Shown here: one piece after another, positions 62,044 to 64,000 of the stretch
How the letters are laid out: each line of letters begins with the position of its first letter
Position numbering within the stretch: the first letter of the stretch is position 1
NCBI RefSeq assembly: GCF_002564005.1
Contig: NZ_PDJG01000001.1
Span: 2,914,001 to 2,978,000, forward strand
Origin: Sanguibacter antarcticus
GTDB taxonomy: Bacteria > Actinomycetota > Actinomycetes > Actinomycetales > Cellulomonadaceae
DNA length: 64,000 bases
Direction of reading: 5' to 3'
Notes under the pieces: generated by a model
Told to the model about the DNA's origin: nothing
The model's database searches: none
Seen by the model: only the letters and a program-made list of their open reading frames with translations
Program-made: the position numbers and the translations under genes

Positions 62044-62193
62044 CGATCCAGCCTAGCGATCAGCGTGCCTCAGGGCCGGTCTGCGCCGTGACCTGATCGC
62101 CGGCGCACGACCTGCTCGCCCGCGATCGAGATGCAGAGCGCTGCACTCGGACGTACCGTCGTTCGCACAACTGCCGGACTCACAGGAGGACTC

Positions 62194-62367
62194 ATGGGAC
62201 TCGACGACAAGCTGAAGAACAGTGCCGAGAACGTCGGCGGCAAGGCCAAGGAGGCCACGGGCTCCGCCACCGGTGACGAGCGGCTCGAGGCCGAGGGCAA
62301 GGGCGACCAGACCTCGGCGTCGCTCAAGCAGGCAGGCGAGAACATCAAGGACGCCTTCAAGAGCTGA
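62194..62367 (+). CDS. CsbD-family stress protein, 57 aa
   Basis: A 57-residue CsbD-like protein: MGLDDKLKNSAENVGGKAKE, ATGSATGDERLEAEGKGDQT. Such small, disordered, hydrophilic proteins are general-stress proteins. AGGAGGA upstream gives a strong start. A terminator hairpin follows 20 bases after the stop. Confidence 0.92.
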   Translation: MGLDDKLKNSAENVGGKAKEATGSATGDERLEAEGKGDQTSASLKQAGENIKDAFKS

Positions 62368-62386
62368 CGCTCCTCCGGAGCAACCA

Positions 62387-62429
62387 CGCAGCATCACCGG
62401 TCCTGCCGAGCGCACCCGGTGATGCTGCG
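62387..62429 (+). terminator. 14-bp perfect hairpin after the CsbD gene
   Basis: CGCAGCATCACCGG (62387-62400) pairs with CCGGTGATGCTGCG (62416-62429). Confidence 0.7.
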
Positions 62430-62460
62430 GAGGCCGGGGCCGCTTGCTAGCGTCGAGCGC

Positions 62461-63210
62461 ATGTTCGAGGACGTGTACCGGGTGGACCAGCTGGCGTCGG
62501 CGGTCGAGGAGTCGGCGGTCGAGGCGCTCGACGACCTGCTGGGTGGACGTACCCCGGCGGGGTACAAGGAGTTCGTCACGGAGCTCGGCGACGGGGTGTG
62601 CTCCGGCTACGTCCGCGTGTACCCGCCGGCACGCGTGCTCGCCGAGTACGAGTCGGTCCAGGACCGGGTCCAGGAGTGCTTCTTCTGGGACGACGGGTCG
62701 TCTGTCGCGACGCGCGACGACCTCGTGACCGCCGTCATCGTCGCGGACACGCTCGGCGGCGACGAGGTGTTCGTCCATCCCGACACCGACCGGATCCTCG
62801 TGCTGCCCCGCGAGGAGAGCGGCATCTATGCCTTTCCCAACGACCTGCGCACGGTCCTCGGATGGCTCCTGACGTCCGGGACGCTCACGCCCGCGCTGCC
62901 GCAGCCGCCGACGTTCGAGACGGCCGGACGGCAGAGCCACCGCGGCTTCGCCGGTGCGCCGGGCCTCACGCAAGACGCCGTGGCCGAAGCGGTCGCAGCC
63001 CTGGCTGGTGGCGCTCGCAGGGACGACGTCGCGGACGGCGACGAGGTCTACATCCAGCAGTTCTTGCCCGTGGTCGGGGGATACGTCTTCGTCAGCGGTG
63101 AGGGCGAGGACCTGTTCGCGACCTTCTCGATGGTCACGTCGGCGAGCACCGCAGACGTCGAGGCCGTGACCGAGGCGCTGCTCGGCGCAGGCCTGGTCCG
63201 CAGCACCTAG
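62461..63210 (+). CDS. SMI1/KNR4-like protein, 249 aa
   Basis: A 249-residue protein whose first 130 residues have the SMI1/KNR4 (SUKH) pattern: GGRTPAGYKEFVTELGDGVC, SGYVRVYPPA and WDDGSSVATRDDL. Such domains occur in toxin immunity proteins and in general interaction proteins. The remaining residues are Asp/Glu-rich beta strands. TAGCGT (62448-62453) ends seven bases before the ATG, so the mRNA is probably leaderless. No toxin gene is adjacent. Confidence 0.7.
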   Translation: MFEDVYRVDQLASAVEESAVEALDDLLGGRTPAGYKEFVTELGDGVCSGYVRVYPPARVLAEYESVQDRVQECFFWDDGSSVATRDDLVTAVIVADTLGGDEVFVHPDTDRILVLPREESGIYAFPNDLRTVLGWLLTSGTLTPALPQPPTFETAGRQSHRGFAGAPGLTQDAVAEAVAALAGGARRDDVADGDEVYIQQFLPVVGGYVFVSGEGEDLFATFSMVTSASTADVEAVTEALLGAGLVRST

Positions 63211-63228
63211 ACCGTGAGGTCTGGCTGG

Positions 63229-63777
63229 TCAGGTCCGGTCGGCCAGATCGCGCCAGGGGCGTGGCGACGCGTCCGAGAGGTTGGACCGACCGGTCGGGTC
63301 GATCCGCGACTTGATGGTGGCCGAGATCTCGCTGAGCGCGGAGACCTGCTCGCGCGTGAGCGCGTCGAAGACGAGGTGGCGGACGTGCTCCACGTGCCCG
63401 GGCGCGCTCTCGATGATCTTCGCCATCCCCGCGTCGGTGAGGACCGCGTTCGTGTGGCGGCGGTCGTGCGGGCTCGCCTCGCGGACGACGTAGCCTTCCC
63501 GCTCGAGTCGTTTGACCACGTGGGAGAGTCGGGAGAGGGAACCGCTCGTGAGGCGAGCGAGGCTGCCCATGCCGAGGGTGCGCTCTGACTGCTCGGAGAG
63601 CATGGCGAGGACCATGTACTCGTAAAAGCTGAGGTCGGCGTCGTTCTGCAGCTGCGTGTCGAGCGCCGACGTCATGCGGATGACGATCTCGGAGAACTGG
63701 AGCCAGGCGTCTGTCTCCTCAGCGTCCAGCCACCGTTGAGCGGCTGCTGGGCTCGAGGTTTCTCCGACGTCGGTCAT
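63229..63777 (-). CDS. MarR-family transcriptional regulator
   Basis: A 182-residue MarR regulator. LSFYEYMVLAMLSEQSERTL, the winged helix LARLTSGSLSRLSHVVKRLE and the wing REASPHDRRHTNAVLTDAG are typical. Ligand unknown. It has a leaderless-type promoter with an operator-like dyad across the -35 box, suggesting autoregulation. Its target genes are not obvious from the window. Confidence 0.92.
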   Translation of the reverse strand: MTDVGETSSPAAAQRWLDAEETDAWLQFSEIVIRMTSALDTQLQNDADLSFYEYMVLAMLSEQSERTLGMGSLARLTSGSLSRLSHVVKRLEREGYVVREASPHDRRHTNAVLTDAGMAKIIESAPGHVEHVRHLVFDALTREQVSALSEISATIKSRIDPTGRSNLSDASPRPWRDLADRT

Positions 63778-63783
63778 GAGACC

Positions 63784-63811
63784 AGTCTAGGGCTTGCGGT
63801 TGATCATTCAA
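63784..63811 (-). promoter_or_regulatory. MarR promoter with overlapping dyad
   Basis: On the minus strand, TTGAAT (63806-63811) and TAGACT (63784-63789) form a promoter with a 16-bp spacer, and TAGACT ends six bases before the ATG. TTGA-TCAT-TCAA (63800-63811) is a dyad across the -35 box, in the style of a MarR operator. Confidence 0.6.
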
Positions 63812-63843
63812 ATATCACGGGTCGATGAAATTTTCTTGAGCCC

Positions 63844-64000
63844 TCAGGCCAGCGACAGGAACAGCTTCTGGAGCCGCTGGACGTCGAGCGTGTCTTCGCC
63901 GTGGGACGCGACGAGGCACTGCTTGAGCCCCGACGAGATGATGGCGATCCCTGCGCGGTCCAGCGCCTTGGACGCGGCGGAGAGCTGGATGACGACGTCT
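63844..64000 (-). CDS. CsoR/FrmR-type metal-sensing repressor, C-terminal part only
   Basis: Fifty-one codons of the end of a DUF156 protein: DVVIQLSAASKALDRAGIAI followed by ISSGLKQCLVAS. The cysteine in LKQCLVAS is the second metal ligand of CsoR-like and FrmR-like sensors. The N-terminal part lies beyond the window. Such proteins repress copper, nickel or formaldehyde detoxification genes. Confidence 0.85.
   Translation of the reverse strand, partial: DVVIQLSAASKALDRAGIAIISSGLKQCLVASHGEDTLDVQRLQKLFLSLA

Noticed and set aside
62419..62460. Upstream start for the SMI1/KNR4-like gene
   Set aside because: Would begin inside the CsbD terminator hairpin; the ATG at 62461 follows a TAGCGT -10 box with the usual spacing.

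Overview
The window is high-GC DNA of a Gram-positive actinobacterium. Support comes from the codon bias, the many leaderless starts with TAnnnT -10 boxes, the glycine and SAM riboswitches, and the PadR, WHG-free LuxR and gamma-butyrolactone-type regulators. Gene content (GlcNAc/chitin sugar uptake, PTS, CsbD, PGPGW protein) fits a Micrococcales member near Cellulomonadaceae/Sanguibacteraceae; that genus-level guess is inference. No rRNA, tRNA, CRISPR array or replication origin was found.

Layout. 0-7 kb: end of a luciferase-like oxidoreductase, a small membrane protein, a LysR gene with an amino-acid:cation symporter, an unexplained minus-strand short ORF plus structured RNA (3.6-3.9 kb), then a tyrosine phosphatase, an App1-type phosphatase and an aminotransferase. 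7-13 kb: glycine cleavage genes gcvP-gcvT-gcvH behind a tandem glycine riboswitch, then an orphan LuxR-type HTH protein and a Nudix hydrolase. 13.7-19 kb: a PadR regulator with a very unusual N-terminal extension, a PGPGW membrane protein, a zinc-ribbon SDR protein, a TIM-barrel isomerase and a P-loop kinase. 19-22.6 kb: metF-metE behind a SAM riboswitch. 22.7-27.3 kb: ABC-2 exporter and a LuxR-type two-component system. 27.3-31.9 kb: glycosyltransferase and membrane proteins, then an AfsA-type butyrolactone synthase homologue, an overlapping epimerase/reductase and a divergent ArpA/ScbR-type TetR receptor, which together look like a small-molecule signalling locus. 31.9-41.8 kb: tag, then a complete N-acetylglucosamine cluster (nagA, GH20 hexosaminidase, ROK repressor, ABC sugar importer, nagB, ROK kinase).

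41.8-56.9 kb is the accessory part. It holds scars of IS481-like, IS3, IS30-like and ISL3 elements, surface and membrane proteins of unknown role, a broken YhcG-type nuclease gene and, at 44.8-52.2 kb, a self-contained ascorbate-family PTS (ulaA, ulaB, ulaC) with its own GntR regulator, a whole transketolase, HPr and enzyme I. Matching operator-like sites sit before both PTS and transketolase transcription units.

56.9-64 kb returns to ordinary chromosome: a tellurite-type telA/terD operon, a mercuric-reductase-like flavoprotein with an acetyltransferase, CsbD, an SMI1/KNR4-like protein, a MarR regulator and the end of a CsoR/FrmR-type metal sensor.
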